DNA of 64,000 nt from Novosphingobium sp. G106 (GCF_019075875.1 NZ_JAHOOZ010000005.1:19639-83638), one strand, 5' to 3'. Shown: positions 15,665-23,969, counted from the stretch's first letter. Numbers and translations are program-made. The notes: generated from the sequence alone by a model not told the origin.

Positions 15665-18049
15665 TCAGCTTGGGCGCCGGCGCCGGTGAAATTCCGGCAA
15701 CCAGAGCTTCGGATCATTGCCCAATTCGGCAATCACTTCGCGGGCCACGCCCGTTGTCTCAGCGCGCCCCGACAGCACGGCCAGTTCATCGTCCATGCCA
15801 ATGAGATCCAGGCCGACCACAACGGAGTCATGGCCCTGCTTCACAAGGAATTTGCGGCTTTCCGGCGACAGCTCTTCGCGCACCAGCTTAAATTCCGCCT
15901 CCGACAGCGAGAAGCCTTCGATGTAATCCCGGCGCTGGCCGAACGGATTGGGCAGGAAGATTTTCGTCGCTACCTGCTCCAAGATCGAATGGCTGATCGT
16001 GGACCGCAGCGCGTCTGCAGGCGACTGCGTTGCAAAGACGAGGAACGCGTTGCGCTTGCGGTATGTCTTGAGGCCATCCTGCGCAAATGCTGTGAACGCC
16101 GGATCGGCCAGCGCCTTCCAAAATTCGTCAATCGCAATCACCATGCGCTCGCCTGTCAGGAGCGCGTCTATCCGCTCGAACAGGTAGAGCATGACCGGCG
16201 TGCGGATTTCCGCGTTTTCGAGGAAGTCGGTCATATCGAAGCCCACGAAACGGGCTTCGAGAGACATGGAATCTTCCTCATTATCGAAAACCCAGCCAAG
16301 GTTCCCCTCGGAGGTCCACTTGACTAGGCGCGCGCCGACGCCGCCCGAGTCCGACATGCCGAGCATGGTCCGCAGCGCCGACAGCGAGCGTTGCTCGCGT
16401 GGCAGCTTCATCACGGCTTCGATGCCATCGTCGATCAGGTGCGATTCCTGCACCGTGATCGGCGCCCCCTCTTGCTTCACCAGCTGGCGGATGAAGCGAC
16501 CGAGGAACGCGCGATGGGAAGCCGTATTGTCGAGCGCCTTGAGCGGAGCGAAGCCCGTAGGTTCCCCGTTGCGCAGCGCGAGATAGGTGCCGCCGCTGGC
16601 TCGGACAAAAATTTCCGCGCCTTGATCCTTGTCGATGAAGATATGGCGCGCGTTGAACTTTTCGAGCTGCGCCATCAGGAAGTTGACCAGCACCGTCTTA
16701 CCGCCGCCCGATGGACCAATGACCATCGAATGGCCCAGGTCTGCCGAATGGAAATTGAAGTAATAGGGGCTGCGAGCGCTTGTCTTGAGCAAGGCGACCG
16801 CAGGCCCCCAATGATTGCCGTCCTCGTGCCCTGCAGGGAACGTATGGAAGGGCGAGAACGCCGAGAAATTATATGACGTGATCGGCGCGGGGCGCGCCCT
16901 CCACGCGAAGTTGCCGACCAGCTGCGACCAATAGGCAGCTTCCAGCGCCGCGCTTTCGCGGGCGGCGACCATGCCCGTATCGGCCAGCGCAGCGCGCGCG
17001 ATCGACATGTTATCGCGCAGCTTCTTCAAATCTTCCGCGAACACCGTCAGCGTGAAATGATGGTCCCCCAGCACAAAGCGGTTCGATTGCAAATCGTCGG
17101 CCGCGTCGATCAGCTCATCCATCTGGCTGATCGCCTTGTCACCGGCGTTCGCCATTTGGGTCTGGCGAAGCCGAAACCGTTCTGTTGCCGCTGTGCGCGA
17201 CAGGAACGTGAACGACTGCGTTATGGCGAGGCTGAAATCGACCGAAAGCAGCGATTCAAACTGGCGCGGCGTTGTCGATGACGGATACTCGCGAATGCCG
17301 AAAATGCCGCCGAACATCGAATGATCGGCGTCGCGGACCTCAAATGTCTCAGCGCCGATGATGGCGCGGCTCGCATAGAGCGCCGAGCCGAGACGGCCAC
17401 GGACCAGAGGACAGCGCCGATAGCGCCCGGTCATCACCTGGTTCAATATTTCCAGCGGTTCGGAGAACAGGAGACCCCGGTGCTCATAGATGCCGACACG
17501 GCGCGGACGAACGCGCAGCAGTAGCTTTTCCAGATCGCGCACCTTGTCTTCCAGCAGCTCTAGAGCTTCCGCGATATTGGCGTTCTTGTCCTCCTGCTTC
17601 TTGCGCAGGAAATCCATCAGCTTGTCGGTCGCGTTTGCTGTTGGGCGGATCACGACCGTCATGAAGAAGCGGTTGCGGAACATGCGTTCGGCCGTCATCC
17701 GCTCATAGTATTTTTGATCGAGCTTCGCGGCGAAATGCGAGCGGAACGTGCCGCCTGGATAGTCGCGCACGCGCATCCGCAACATGTGCGTCCAGATCGA
17801 AAGCCGCTCGTCATGGATATTGCGCCAGACCCCGTTGAGGCGCGTGTGCCAATCATTCAGATCGCGCACGTCCGAAGTCTCAAAGGGCCGTCCATCCAGT
17901 TCGAGCATGAGCATCAGATCGCCGTTATCGAGGGCGACCACATGCTCATTGACATGCCGCGAATACGGCAAGAATTTCTCGGGCATTTCCTCCCGTTTGG
18001 CCTTGTCAAAAGGCACCTTCTCCGCGAGCGCGCTCTTACCGAACACCAC
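15665..18049 (-). CDS. virB4: VirB4 ATPase of the type IV secretion system
   Basis: The protein has about 794 residues. GTG 18049 is chosen because GAAAGGGA lies a few bases upstream and the coding overlap with virB3 is then 14 bp. It has a CagE/TrbE N-terminal domain and a C-terminal ATPase domain with Walker A GPSGGGKT (about residue 440) and Walker B MVIAIDEFWKAL. The arm QSPADALRSTISHSILEQ and the KIFLPNP motif are classical for VirB4. It powers pilus assembly and substrate passage at the inner membrane. Confidence 0.96.
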   Translation of the reverse strand: MVFGKSALAEKVPFDKAKREEMPEKFLPYSRHVNEHVVALDNGDLMLMLELDGRPFETSDVRDLNDWHTRLNGVWRNIHDERLSIWTHMLRMRVRDYPGGTFRSHFAAKLDQKYYERMTAERMFRNRFFMTVVIRPTANATDKLMDFLRKKQEDKNANIAEALELLEDKVRDLEKLLLRVRPRRVGIYEHRGLLFSEPLEILNQVMTGRYRRCPLVRGRLGSALYASRAIIGAETFEVRDADHSMFGGIFGIREYPSSTTPRQFESLLSVDFSLAITQSFTFLSRTAATERFRLRQTQMANAGDKAISQMDELIDAADDLQSNRFVLGDHHFTLTVFAEDLKKLRDNMSIARAALADTGMVAARESAALEAAYWSQLVGNFAWRARPAPITSYNFSAFSPFHTFPAGHEDGNHWGPAVALLKTSARSPYYFNFHSADLGHSMVIGPSGGGKTVLVNFLMAQLEKFNARHIFIDKDQGAEIFVRASGGTYLALRNGEPTGFAPLKALDNTASHRAFLGRFIRQLVKQEGAPITVQESHLIDDGIEAVMKLPREQRSLSALRTMLGMSDSGGVGARLVKWTSEGNLGWVFDNEEDSMSLEARFVGFDMTDFLENAEIRTPVMLYLFERIDALLTGERMVIAIDEFWKALADPAFTAFAQDGLKTYRKRNAFLVFATQSPADALRSTISHSILEQVATKIFLPNPFGQRRDYIEGFSLSEAEFKLVREELSPESRKFLVKQGHDSVVVGLDLIGMDDELAVLSGRAETTGVAREVIAELGNDPKLWLPEFHRRRRPS

Positions 18050-18380
18050 GACCAAATCCCTTTCGCTTGATTCCGTAGAGCGGCAGCGGCGTGTAGCTCG
18101 ACCCACCCCAAAAGACGCGGTTCCGGTTCGCCGCTTTGGTCCGGCCCCACAGGAAGATCAGCCGGAATGCGTTCACGTCATGCCGAACGATAAGCCGCGC
18201 CATCGCATAAAGCGCGACGGCGGCCGCGCCGCCGTAGAGAGGATTGCCCGAACCAACCAACGTGATTGCGCCCGCCATGATGATGAGCGCGCCCGCCTCA
18301 ATGGGAACACCCGCCCACAAAGCGGGGCGGGTGACGGCCAAGAACAGCGGGTCTTTTGTCATTTCTTCCTGACCGTCCAT
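18036..18380 (-). CDS. virB3: VirB3 inner-membrane protein
   Basis: The 114-residue protein has the VirB3/TrbD signature near the start (DPLFLAVTRPALWAGVP), two closely spaced hydrophobic helices (about 23-60) and a C-terminal VFWGGSSYTPLPL. It anchors VirB4 at the membrane. ATG 18380 is used; an internal ATG at 18362 behind CAGGAAG is equally possible. It overlaps virB4 and follows virB2 by 6 bp. Confidence 0.93.
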   Translation of the reverse strand: MDGQEEMTKDPLFLAVTRPALWAGVPIEAGALIIMAGAITLVGSGNPLYGGAAAVALYAMARLIVRHDVNAFRLIFLWGRTKAANRNRVFWGGSSYTPLPLYGIKRKGFGRGVR

Positions 18381-18386
18381 CCCCGA

Positions 18387-18728
18387 TCACCCCGTAATCG
18401 TGTCGACGATCCAAGGCGCGGAGAACACGATCACCACGCCAACTACGACCGTGACGAGCATCTGCACCGACGCGCGGCCCAGGAACCACAGAAGGCCGAC
18501 GACGATGATCGCGATGATCGCCAGCGTGCGGAGCAAACCGTTGCTCAGCAGGCCGAGAATATTGTCGGCCAGGCCTTCAAAGTTTGCCTGCGCAAAAGCC
18601 GGCTCCGCTACGAGCAGGCTTGCCAGCAGCGACAGGGGCAGCGCGCGCGCCATGAGCGGCGAGGGCTTGAGACGCGCGAGCAGCGCATCGAGCCGGGATT
18701 CAGCCTTGATCTTCCAGATACGAAACAT
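18387..18728 (-). CDS. virB2: VirB2/TrbC major pilin
   Basis: The 113-residue prepilin has a long signal region with cleavage expected after AEPAFA (about residue 46). The mature part contains two hydrophobic helices (about 63-83 and 86-106), the TrbC/VirB2 fold. It polymerises into the conjugative pilus. Confidence 0.93.
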   Translation of the reverse strand: MFRIWKIKAESRLDALLARLKPSPLMARALPLSLLASLLVAEPAFAQANFEGLADNILGLLSNGLLRTLAIIAIIVVGLLWFLGRASVQMLVTVVVGVVIVFSAPWIVDTITG

Positions 18729-18749
18729 TCGACAACTCCTATCTTCGCC

Positions 18750-19415
18750 TTACGAACCAATCCGCGCGTGTTGGGCGCGGCCGAAAACATCCCACGCAGG
18801 CGGTGGAGGCGGTGGAGCCGCCTCCATGTTCTCCGCTGCGATTTCCGCCAGCTCCACCGGCACACGACCGGCGCCAGTGTCGCTCACGGCGGCGCTGGCG
18901 GGCTGATCGCCTACGATGACAGTCGGGATTGCGGTCGCAGGCCGACCGCTGACGCGGCGACCTGCGTTCTCCACGCGGGCGACATAGCCGTTGCGGAAAC
19001 CTCTCGATTGAGAGCCTGTGTTATACATGCTGAGTGCGACCCGAAGGGCCTCTTGCGGGGTGCGCCCCGTCTTGGCCGAACGGAAATTGGACAGGAGCAC
19101 CCGCCCTGCCGCTTCGACATTGGCGCACTGCTTGAAAACAGTGTCCCACGTCAGGCCGAGCCAGCCCATGTTGCGTGAATTGATTTGGCCGAGGCCGAGA
19201 TCCACGCTGTAGCCGCGAGCCACATAGGAGCGCGCGGTTGCGATGGCCTCAGCCTCATTACGCGGACGGCGCGGCTGACTGGCCACGCCGTTGACGTTGA
19301 TCGCAAACACATAGTTCGAAGATTCCGCATCCACGATCGCGGCGATCGTATGCGGTGCTACTGCTGGGGCGCATTGCGCCGCCAGCGAAAGAACGGCCCC
19401 GGTTTCGAGGAACAC
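18750..19415 (-). CDS. virB1: VirB1 lytic transglycosylase
   Basis: The 221-residue protein has a lytic transglycosylase domain with the catalytic glutamate in IVDAESS (about residue 31), the LGLGQINSRNMGW motif and LSMYNTGS. It opens the peptidoglycan for channel assembly. The C-terminal tail is Pro-rich (PPPPPPAWDVF), as in other VirB1 proteins. A clear signal peptide is not obvious, so export may use an internal signal. Confidence 0.93.
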   Translation of the reverse strand: MFLETGAVLSLAAQCAPAVAPHTIAAIVDAESSNYVFAINVNGVASQPRRPRNEAEAIATARSYVARGYSVDLGLGQINSRNMGWLGLTWDTVFKQCANVEAAGRVLLSNFRSAKTGRTPQEALRVALSMYNTGSQSRGFRNGYVARVENAGRRVSGRPATAIPTVIVGDQPASAAVSDTGAGRVPVELAEIAAENMEAAPPPPPPAWDVFGRAQHARIGS

Positions 19416-19429
19416 GTTCCCGCTCCCGG

Positions 19430-19753
19430 TCAGTTGCGCGGCTGATAGTAGGTCTGTTGCCGCCCGTCAGTCCAAGTGACCGTCAAGCGACCAGGCCTCC
19501 CATCATCCGGCTTCTTGTATTTGGTCTTGGCGATGCCCCCGCCCGTGCATGTCGGGAAGCTGCCGCCGAGAGCCAGCACGCGCCACAGTTTCGTTATCGG
19601 TGGAACACAGGCTGGATATTGCGTCGGACCACCCGGGTTGGAGATGCACAGAACAACCTCACATGCCCAAGTATTATCCGACGCTACAGCGGGGGTCGAT
19701 TGCACCGCAGCCCCCACCAAGGCGGTCGCGAGCGCGAAATTAAAAGCTTTCAT
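19430..19753 (-). CDS. TrbM/KikA/MpfK-like secreted protein
   Basis: The 107-residue protein starts at ATG 19753 behind GAGGGAG. The signal peptide ends TPAVAS (about 24). The mature part begins WACEVVLCISNPGG and has two further cysteines (YPACVPP, FPTCTGG), the cysteine pattern of the TrbM/KikA/MpfK family associated with P-type conjugation systems. It is the first clear gene of the transfer operon, upstream of virB1. The periplasmic role is not well defined in the family. Confidence 0.72.
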   Translation of the reverse strand: MKAFNFALATALVGAAVQSTPAVASDNTWACEVVLCISNPGGPTQYPACVPPITKLWRVLALGGSFPTCTGGGIAKTKYKKPDDGRPGRLTVTWTDGRQQTYYQPRN

Positions 19754-19813
19754 CGCTTTCTCCCTCGTCATCGAGATTTATGCACATATCACGATGAGGG
19801 GGGAAAGGGAAGC

Positions 19814-20122
19814 CTAAAACGCCAATTTGTTGCTGCATTGTTTGTCGGGGACCAATCGGATATGGTCATCCTCATATCCGTAATCGAGCACGACATGCCG
19901 CACAGCGCTTGACAGTCGCTTGTAGGTTTTAAGCGTTGGTTGCTCGAATAGGCAGACATTCAGCCACTTATCGCCACGCCACGATACTTTGACATTGATG
20001 ATCCATTCACTCGACGGCAGTTGCGCAATTTCGACCGCTTGGATCATTCCCCCAGCAGGGCGGCGGGTGGTTAGTTCGCGCTCAAGGATCGGATCATACT
20101 GCCAATCGTCGCTATGCGGCAT
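19814..20122 (-). CDS. Hypothetical protein at the head of the transfer operon
   Basis: The 102-residue soluble protein with mixed alpha/beta character (EWIINVKVSWRGDKWLNVCLFEQPTLKTYKRLSSAVRHVV) belongs to no family I recognise. It starts at ATG 20122 and lies 60 bp upstream of the TrbM-like gene on the same strand. It may be co-transcribed with the virB operon. Lower GC content than its neighbours hints at a different origin. Confidence 0.55.
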   Translation of the reverse strand: MPHSDDWQYDPILERELTTRRPAGGMIQAVEIAQLPSSEWIINVKVSWRGDKWLNVCLFEQPTLKTYKRLSSAVRHVVLDYGYEDDHIRLVPDKQCSNKLAF

Positions 20123-20147
20123 CGTGATTTATTCCCTTTTACCGATT

Positions 20148-20163
20148 AGGATATGTCTATCCT
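20148..20163. promoter_or_regulatory. Palindrome upstream of the transfer operon
   Basis: AGGATA-TGTC-TATCCT, a perfect 6+4+6 dyad 26 bp before the first minus-strand gene and facing the divergent regulator. It is a plausible operator. Confidence 0.45.
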
Positions 20164-20225
20164 CGCTTTGACGGCGAGGGCAACCCGGCTTGTCGTCTCT
20201 TGCCGCGCAACCACATTACAGCCAT

Positions 20226-20245
20226 TAAGCGTGTCAACACGCTTA
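20226..20245. promoter_or_regulatory. RHH operator copy 1
   Basis: TAAGCGTG-N4-CACGCTTA, 37 bp upstream of the ribbon-helix-helix gene. The same half-sites recur at 20542-20561, after that gene and before repA. Confidence 0.72.
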
Positions 20246-20281
20246 TTCCGGCACCACACCAACCTCTTGTGTTCTAGACCT

Positions 20282-20530
20282 ATGGCGCGCCCGAAAAGAC
20301 AGGAAGACCCTCTTCTCCCGGTTCCTTTGCCCCGGCGTCGGCCGAGCCGCGCCAACACGCGAAATCTCGCAGCATCGGTGAAACCCGAGCTGGCGGCCGA
20401 GATCAAGAACCTCGCTGAGCGCGAACAAACGTCCGTTGCTGCCCTGGTCGAAGAGGCGACGATCAATCTCTTGAAGGCACGCGGGATCGAATATCCCGAC
20501 TATCTGCGCCACTACCGCAAATTGGCGTGA
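20282..20530 (+). CDS. Ribbon-helix-helix regulator
   Basis: The 82-residue protein has a basic N terminus (RPKRQEDP and PRRRPSR) and a C-terminal ribbon-helix-helix-like region (ASVKPELAAEIKNLAEREQTSVAALVEEATINLLKARG). ATG 20282 is chosen because the upstream frame has no ribosome-binding site and crosses the operator. Dyads flank the gene on both sides, so it is probably a repressor of itself and of repA, comparable in logic to CopG-type copy control (inference). Confidence 0.75.
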   Translation: MARPKRQEDPLLPVPLPRRRPSRANTRNLAASVKPELAAEIKNLAEREQTSVAALVEEATINLLKARGIEYPDYLRHYRKLA

Positions 20531-20540
20531 CGAGCGCGTT

Positions 20541-20562
20541 ATAAGCGTGCGCGCACGCTTAT
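20541..20562. promoter_or_regulatory. RHH operator copy 2 upstream of repA
   Basis: A perfect 22-bp palindrome with half-sites ATAAGCGTG/CACGCTTAT and a CGCG centre. It shares its 8-bp half-sites with the site at 20226-20245. Confidence 0.75.
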
Positions 20563-20669
20563 TCTTGCCAACCCCTTAAACTTGAGCCAGTTATGACGCG
20601 CTGATTCCGCCTTGGAGTCGGCGATTCATCTGTTGCGTGCGGGGTGGCTCCCCGAGGCGACAGGGCAAC

Positions 20670-20768
20670 AAAAAACCCTCGCTTGGCTGAGCGAGGGCTG
20701 TTTGTGCCACCGAAGGTGAGCGCGTCTAACTTGGCTCCCTTTATCGGTGGTGCGGCAGCGAAAGTCAA
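20670..20768 (-). ncRNA. Candidate antisense RNA over the repA leader, with promoter and terminator
   Basis: On the minus strand TTGACT (20768-20763) is followed after exactly 17 bp by GATAAA (20745-20740). About 60 nt further a stem CCCTCGCT/AGCGAGGG (20697-20676) runs into six T. That makes a transcription unit of about 65 nt, opposite to and within the untranslated leader of repA. Counter-transcribed RNAs at this position set copy number in many plasmids. This is predicted from sequence only. Confidence 0.5.
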
Positions 20769-20771
20769 TCT

Positions 20772-20787
20772 CGAAAGCGTGCTTTCG
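20772..20787. other. Hairpin in the repA leader
   Basis: CGAAAGC-GT-GCTTTCG, a perfect 7-bp stem 35 bp before the repA ribosome-binding site. It could take part in translational control together with the antisense RNA. Confidence 0.45.
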
Positions 20788-20833
20788 GGAGCGATGGCGC
20801 TTGGCCTCGCGGGACCGACGAAGGGAGGTCCGC

Positions 20834-21616
20834 ATGACCACTTCCATAGGCGCCGTGCTGCGTAGCACCGGCCTCGCCACGATCGACCGCGCCTTGCTTG
20901 CGCGTGCCGAAAAACCGCGCGTCAAAGTCTGGGCCGGCAGCATCGCCGTAGGCCACGAGAAGCGGGCGAAGGCCTACACGCCGATCCGCAATGCTCGCCA
21001 GATGCGCGAGATGATCGAAGCCGCAAAGCTCTACGAGCGGCAGACGCTCGCGCAGCGGCGGACAACCACGCCGCGCATTCGTAACGGTGCGATCGGACAG
21101 GCCGGCATCCAGATTATCGAGTTCCTGGCCCGCGTCATCGACTATAGCACCGGCGCGTTGTTCCCCAGCCTTCACACCATCATGGAGGGAACCGGCCTCA
21201 GCAAAAATTGCGTCGTTCAGGCGCTTTCGCGCCTCAAAGAGGCGCGCATTATCGACTGGTTCCGGCGCTACGAGCCGGTTCCCGATCACGAAGCGCAAGG
21301 CGCTGGCCCGCGCATCAAGCAGGCCACGAACGCCTATCGCTTCCTCTTCCCCGCCTTCCTCTCCAAAATCTTCGCCGCTCGCCGCCGTCGCGGCATCGCG
21401 GCTGACCCAGCCCCCGCTTGCGAACAGTATCGCCAGATCGAGGCGGCGCGCGACATGGAGCGCATGAGGGATCAGCTGCCCCTATGGGAGCTAACCCGCG
21501 AAGAGCGGGACAAGCGCGAGCTGGCCGATATTCTCGCCAGCTTGGGCGAAGCGATTGAGGCCAAAGAACGTGAGTCATTCGCAAGTGAAGATAACCGGCG
21601 GAGATATTTATATTGA
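20834..21616 (+). CDS. repA: Probable plasmid replication initiator
   Basis: The 260-residue basic protein starts at ATG 20834 behind GGGAGG. The middle contains a helix-turn-helix (about residues 95-135, LFPSLHTIMEGTGLSKNCVVQALSRLKEARIIDW), followed by a FLFPAFL segment and a charged C terminus. This layout fits RepA-type initiators of alphaproteobacterial plasmids. It is the only good initiator candidate in the window and is preceded by operator-like dyads and a candidate antisense RNA. Replication function is inferred; the alternative is a general HTH regulator. Confidence 0.66.
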   Translation: MTTSIGAVLRSTGLATIDRALLARAEKPRVKVWAGSIAVGHEKRAKAYTPIRNARQMREMIEAAKLYERQTLAQRRTTTPRIRNGAIGQAGIQIIEFLARVIDYSTGALFPSLHTIMEGTGLSKNCVVQALSRLKEARIIDWFRRYEPVPDHEAQGAGPRIKQATNAYRFLFPAFLSKIFAARRRRGIAADPAPACEQYRQIEAARDMERMRDQLPLWELTREERDKRELADILASLGEAIEAKERESFASEDNRRRYLY

Positions 21617-21651
21617 ATGGCCCTAGTCGGGCCATGCGCGATATTGGCATA

Positions 21652-21707
21652 TATCCCGACCGTTTGCCCGCCTCCGTGAAATGTGTATAAATCCCAATGT
21701 CGGGATA
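21652..21707. other. Spaced inverted repeat between repA and primase gene
   Basis: TATCCCGAC (21652-21660) and GTCGGGATA (21699-21707) are exact inverse copies 38 bp apart in an AT-richer gap. It could be a terminator-like fold, an operator or part of the origin. Nothing else is visible in the 111-bp gap. Confidence 0.4.
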
Positions 21708-21727
21708 CCGTTGACGAAAGAAGTTCG

Positions 21728-22609
21728 ATGCAGATGGACGTCGAAGCACGCGCACGTCAGATCGTAGCGGATATGGGCGGCCACTGGCGCGGCTCATATG
21801 GCATGGTTTGCTGCCCAGCCCACAACGACCGCAATCCGTCGCTCCAAGTCACCCCCGGCAAGAAGGCCGTCCTGTTCAAATGTTGGGCCGGTTGCAGCCA
21901 GGAAGCCGTATGGTCCGCGCTCAACAGCCGCAAAATCAATCGTCACACCAGCGGCGAGACGGTCGATCGCGCGCCCGAACCGTCGCGCCGGAAGCTCGCC
22001 CTGCACCTATGGGATTCCGCCGTGCCGATCGCAGGCACCGCGGCTGAACGCTACCTGCGTTCGCGCGCGATCGACCCGGTCGGCCTCAAGGTCCGCTTTG
22101 CTCCGCGTTGCATCGTTGGCCCGCCCGACGCCCGCGAAGAGCATCCTGCCCTTCTCGTGCCGTTCGAGGCCGACGAAGGCATAATCGCCGTGCAGCGGAT
22201 CTTGCTCGATCCAGCAACGGGCGAGAAACGCTACCATGCGGCGTTGCGCGAGGCGAAGTTGACACTCGGCCTGGTCCGACACGCCGCGATGCGGATCGGC
22301 GGCCAGCCAACCGGCGATGTTCTGCGCCTCGCGGAAGGCTTCGAGGAAGCCGTTTCCGTCACCCAGCTTAGTGACGGAAAATTCAAGGTGTGGGGCGCTG
22401 GCGGCATTCGCCGCTATGGCCTGATCGCGATTCCGGAACGCATCCGCAAAATCGTCATCTACTCGCAACACGGCCAGGAAGCTGCACAGGCCATAGAGGA
22501 CGCGCGCGACCATCTCACCGCCAACGACCGCGAACTGAAAATCATCCTCCCGCCGGCCCCGGCGCCGATGGACTGGAACGACATTCTTCAGGAGAGAGCC
22601 AGGTGCTGA
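21728..22609 (+). CDS. Primase-like protein with zinc finger and Toprim domain
   Basis: The 293-residue protein starts at ATG 21728. The N terminus has a CHC2-type zinc-binding pattern (CCPAHNDRNPSLQV then FKCWAGCSQ). The C-terminal part is Toprim-like (LRLAEGFEEAVSV, RKIVIYSQHGQEAAQAIE). This combination is found in plasmid and phage primases that prime lagging-strand or incoming ssDNA synthesis. It follows repA and overlaps the nuclease gene by 7 bp (GTGCTGA), so the genes are coupled. Confidence 0.82.
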   Translation: MQMDVEARARQIVADMGGHWRGSYGMVCCPAHNDRNPSLQVTPGKKAVLFKCWAGCSQEAVWSALNSRKINRHTSGETVDRAPEPSRRKLALHLWDSAVPIAGTAAERYLRSRAIDPVGLKVRFAPRCIVGPPDAREEHPALLVPFEADEGIIAVQRILLDPATGEKRYHAALREAKLTLGLVRHAAMRIGGQPTGDVLRLAEGFEEAVSVTQLSDGKFKVWGAGGIRRYGLIAIPERIRKIVIYSQHGQEAAQAIEDARDHLTANDRELKIILPPAPAPMDWNDILQERARC

Positions 22610-23193
22610 TCCGAGGTTTCAAAAAATGGCCGCGAAATCAGCAAATCGCGTTGCCAATTCTCTCTGTTTTCGCCTTCGGTGCGCTGTTCAATCAGATGCA
22701 AGCAAGGAATAGCGAGCCAGTTTCGATCCACGTCGAGAACCCGCGCATTATCGACGGCGATACGCTCGAAACGCTCGATAAAAAGCGGGTGCGGTTGTCG
22801 GGAATCGATGCGCCGGATGAGGACGGTAAGGGCAATGTGCCCAAGATCGCAGCGCAGCTCTATTTGGAAGAGCTGGTGAAGCAAAATGGCGGCATGGATT
22901 GCACGAGCGATTTTCAGGACGAAAAGCTGACGATCGAGCCGATATGCAACACGCGGCGGACAAGCTGGGGCCGGTCTAACCTGTCGTGCCGGTTTCGGTC
23001 GAATGGGGCATCTGTTTCGGCAACGATGGTGCGCCATGGATATGCCGTTGATTACAGGCAACATTCAGGGCTGGCCTATGCCCGTTTCATGAAAGATGCA
23101 GCCGACGAGCGGCGAGGCCTTTGGGGTGTCGATTACGAGGCGATGAGGAATCTGGCGATCGAGAGGGGCCAGTTGCCGAACAAGTGCAAATGA
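22603..23193 (+). CDS. Membrane-anchored thermonuclease-like (SNase) protein
   Basis: The 196-residue protein starts at GTG 22603 overlapping the primase stop. A short basic N terminus is followed by one hydrophobic segment (about 15-30, IALPILSVFAFGALF), then an SNase-like domain: IIDGDTLETLDKKRVRLSGIDAPD, a central cysteine pair region and a C-terminal MVRHGYAVDYRQ...YARFMKDAADERRGLW. It is expected to be periplasmic or surface-facing. Family members on conjugative plasmids are common but their role is not settled. Confidence 0.85.
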   Translation: MLIRGFKKWPRNQQIALPILSVFAFGALFNQMQARNSEPVSIHVENPRIIDGDTLETLDKKRVRLSGIDAPDEDGKGNVPKIAAQLYLEELVKQNGGMDCTSDFQDEKLTIEPICNTRRTSWGRSNLSCRFRSNGASVSATMVRHGYAVDYRQHSGLAYARFMKDAADERRGLWGVDYEAMRNLAIERGQLPNKCK

Positions 23194-23365
23194 TCGGAGC
23201 CGGGAACCTGCCCTATTCCACCCCACGGCTGCGCCGCGCGGCTCCACGGAGCCAGCAAAGCCGTCTCCGCCCATTCGGGTGACGGTCAGGGCTATAAGGG
23301 GTCCGGTGAGAGAATGTTCGAAAACGTACGCTAAGGGATCAGAGCGATTATAAGGGAAGATTAGC
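23194..23365. other. Intergenic gap with no recognisable feature
   Basis: There are only short GC dyads (GCGCCGCGCGGC, near 23230). No gene, no member of the palindrome family and no clear promoter. Confidence 0.5.
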
Positions 23366-23686
23366 ATGAATGATGCGATGCGAACGACGATGCAGGCCGC
23401 GCCCAGGCACAGTGCATCGCCGCGCGTCGAGGCAATCGCGGCATGGCTGATCGCCGCGCTCATTCTCGCAGGCGGCGGTATCGTTGCACGCCTGATCGTC
23501 GATTATCCGCGGCTCCTGCCGAACAGCTATATCGGCTTCCTTATCTACCGCGCTGGACCCACGATTGCGCTGCTATGGGCCTGTGCCGGCGCTGCGATCG
23601 CGATCAATGCCGCGACGACACGCCTGATGCTCTTGTCCGCATTGTGCGGATCAATCGTTGCGGTTCTCGCTCTCGCCATTCTCTAG
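23366..23686 (+). CDS. Small membrane protein of unknown function
   Basis: The 106-residue protein has three hydrophobic stretches (about 22-44, 55-82 and 86-106) and a hydrophilic N terminus. ATG 23366 has a weak GGGAAG-type site upstream. No family is recognised. It lies between the nuclease and the first repeated leader. Confidence 0.6.
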   Translation: MNDAMRTTMQAAPRHSASPRVEAIAAWLIAALILAGGGIVARLIVDYPRLLPNSYIGFLIYRAGPTIALLWACAGAAIAINAATTRLMLLSALCGSIVAVLALAIL

Positions 23687-23697
23687 CCGCTAAATGT

Positions 23698-23969
23698 GCG
23701 GCCCTGGGCCGCGCCTTGCCGGTGGTGGCAGCTGCCACCGGGGGGGGAACACCAAGGGCACCCGCCCTTTCGTTCCCGAAGCATAATCGACAGGACCGGG
23801 TTGCTCGACAAGTTCGGCCTGTTCCGGCGCGCTCACGCGCGACGGGGCCTCCCTAGTCGCGCCGCCCGCACCACTCCCATCGATTTTGCTTCCCCCTCCC
23901 CATCCCGCGCTTCGCCAGCGGGTCAGAGCCGCAGGCCGCAGGCAGCGGCTTCGCCTAAAGGAGTGAAAA
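23698..23969 (+). repeat. Repeated leader A (upstream of the ParB-domain gene)
   Basis: This ~270-bp sequence recurs almost unchanged at 25862-26128 and 28751-29023, each time ending at the ribosome-binding site AAAGGAGTGA of a plus-strand gene. Conserved parts in order: GCGGCC(C/A)(T/G)GGGCCGC-type dyad, the backbone palindrome (23724-23739), AAGGGC-ACCC-GCCCTT hairpin, a GTTCCGGCGCGC stretch, ATCGATTTTGCTTCC, a CCCGC...GCGGG hairpin and the ribosome-binding site. It is non-coding. Likely a shared promoter/5' leader; a single-strand promoter is possible. Confidence 0.85.
23724..23739. promoter_or_regulatory. Backbone palindrome site 7, in leader A
   Basis: A perfect GGTGGCAGCTGCCACC near the 5' end of leader A. 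Confidence 0.75.

Noticed and set aside
17784..19178. A 464-codon plus-strand frame opposite virB4-virB1
   Set aside because: No protein family features and no ribosome-binding site; the minus-strand virB genes explain the region.
20644..20865. 73-codon frame overlapping the repA start (possible leader peptide)
   Set aside because: A GTG start without a ribosome-binding site, crossing the terminator hairpin and antisense RNA. Translational coupling to repA is conceivable but unsupported, so it is not listed as a gene.
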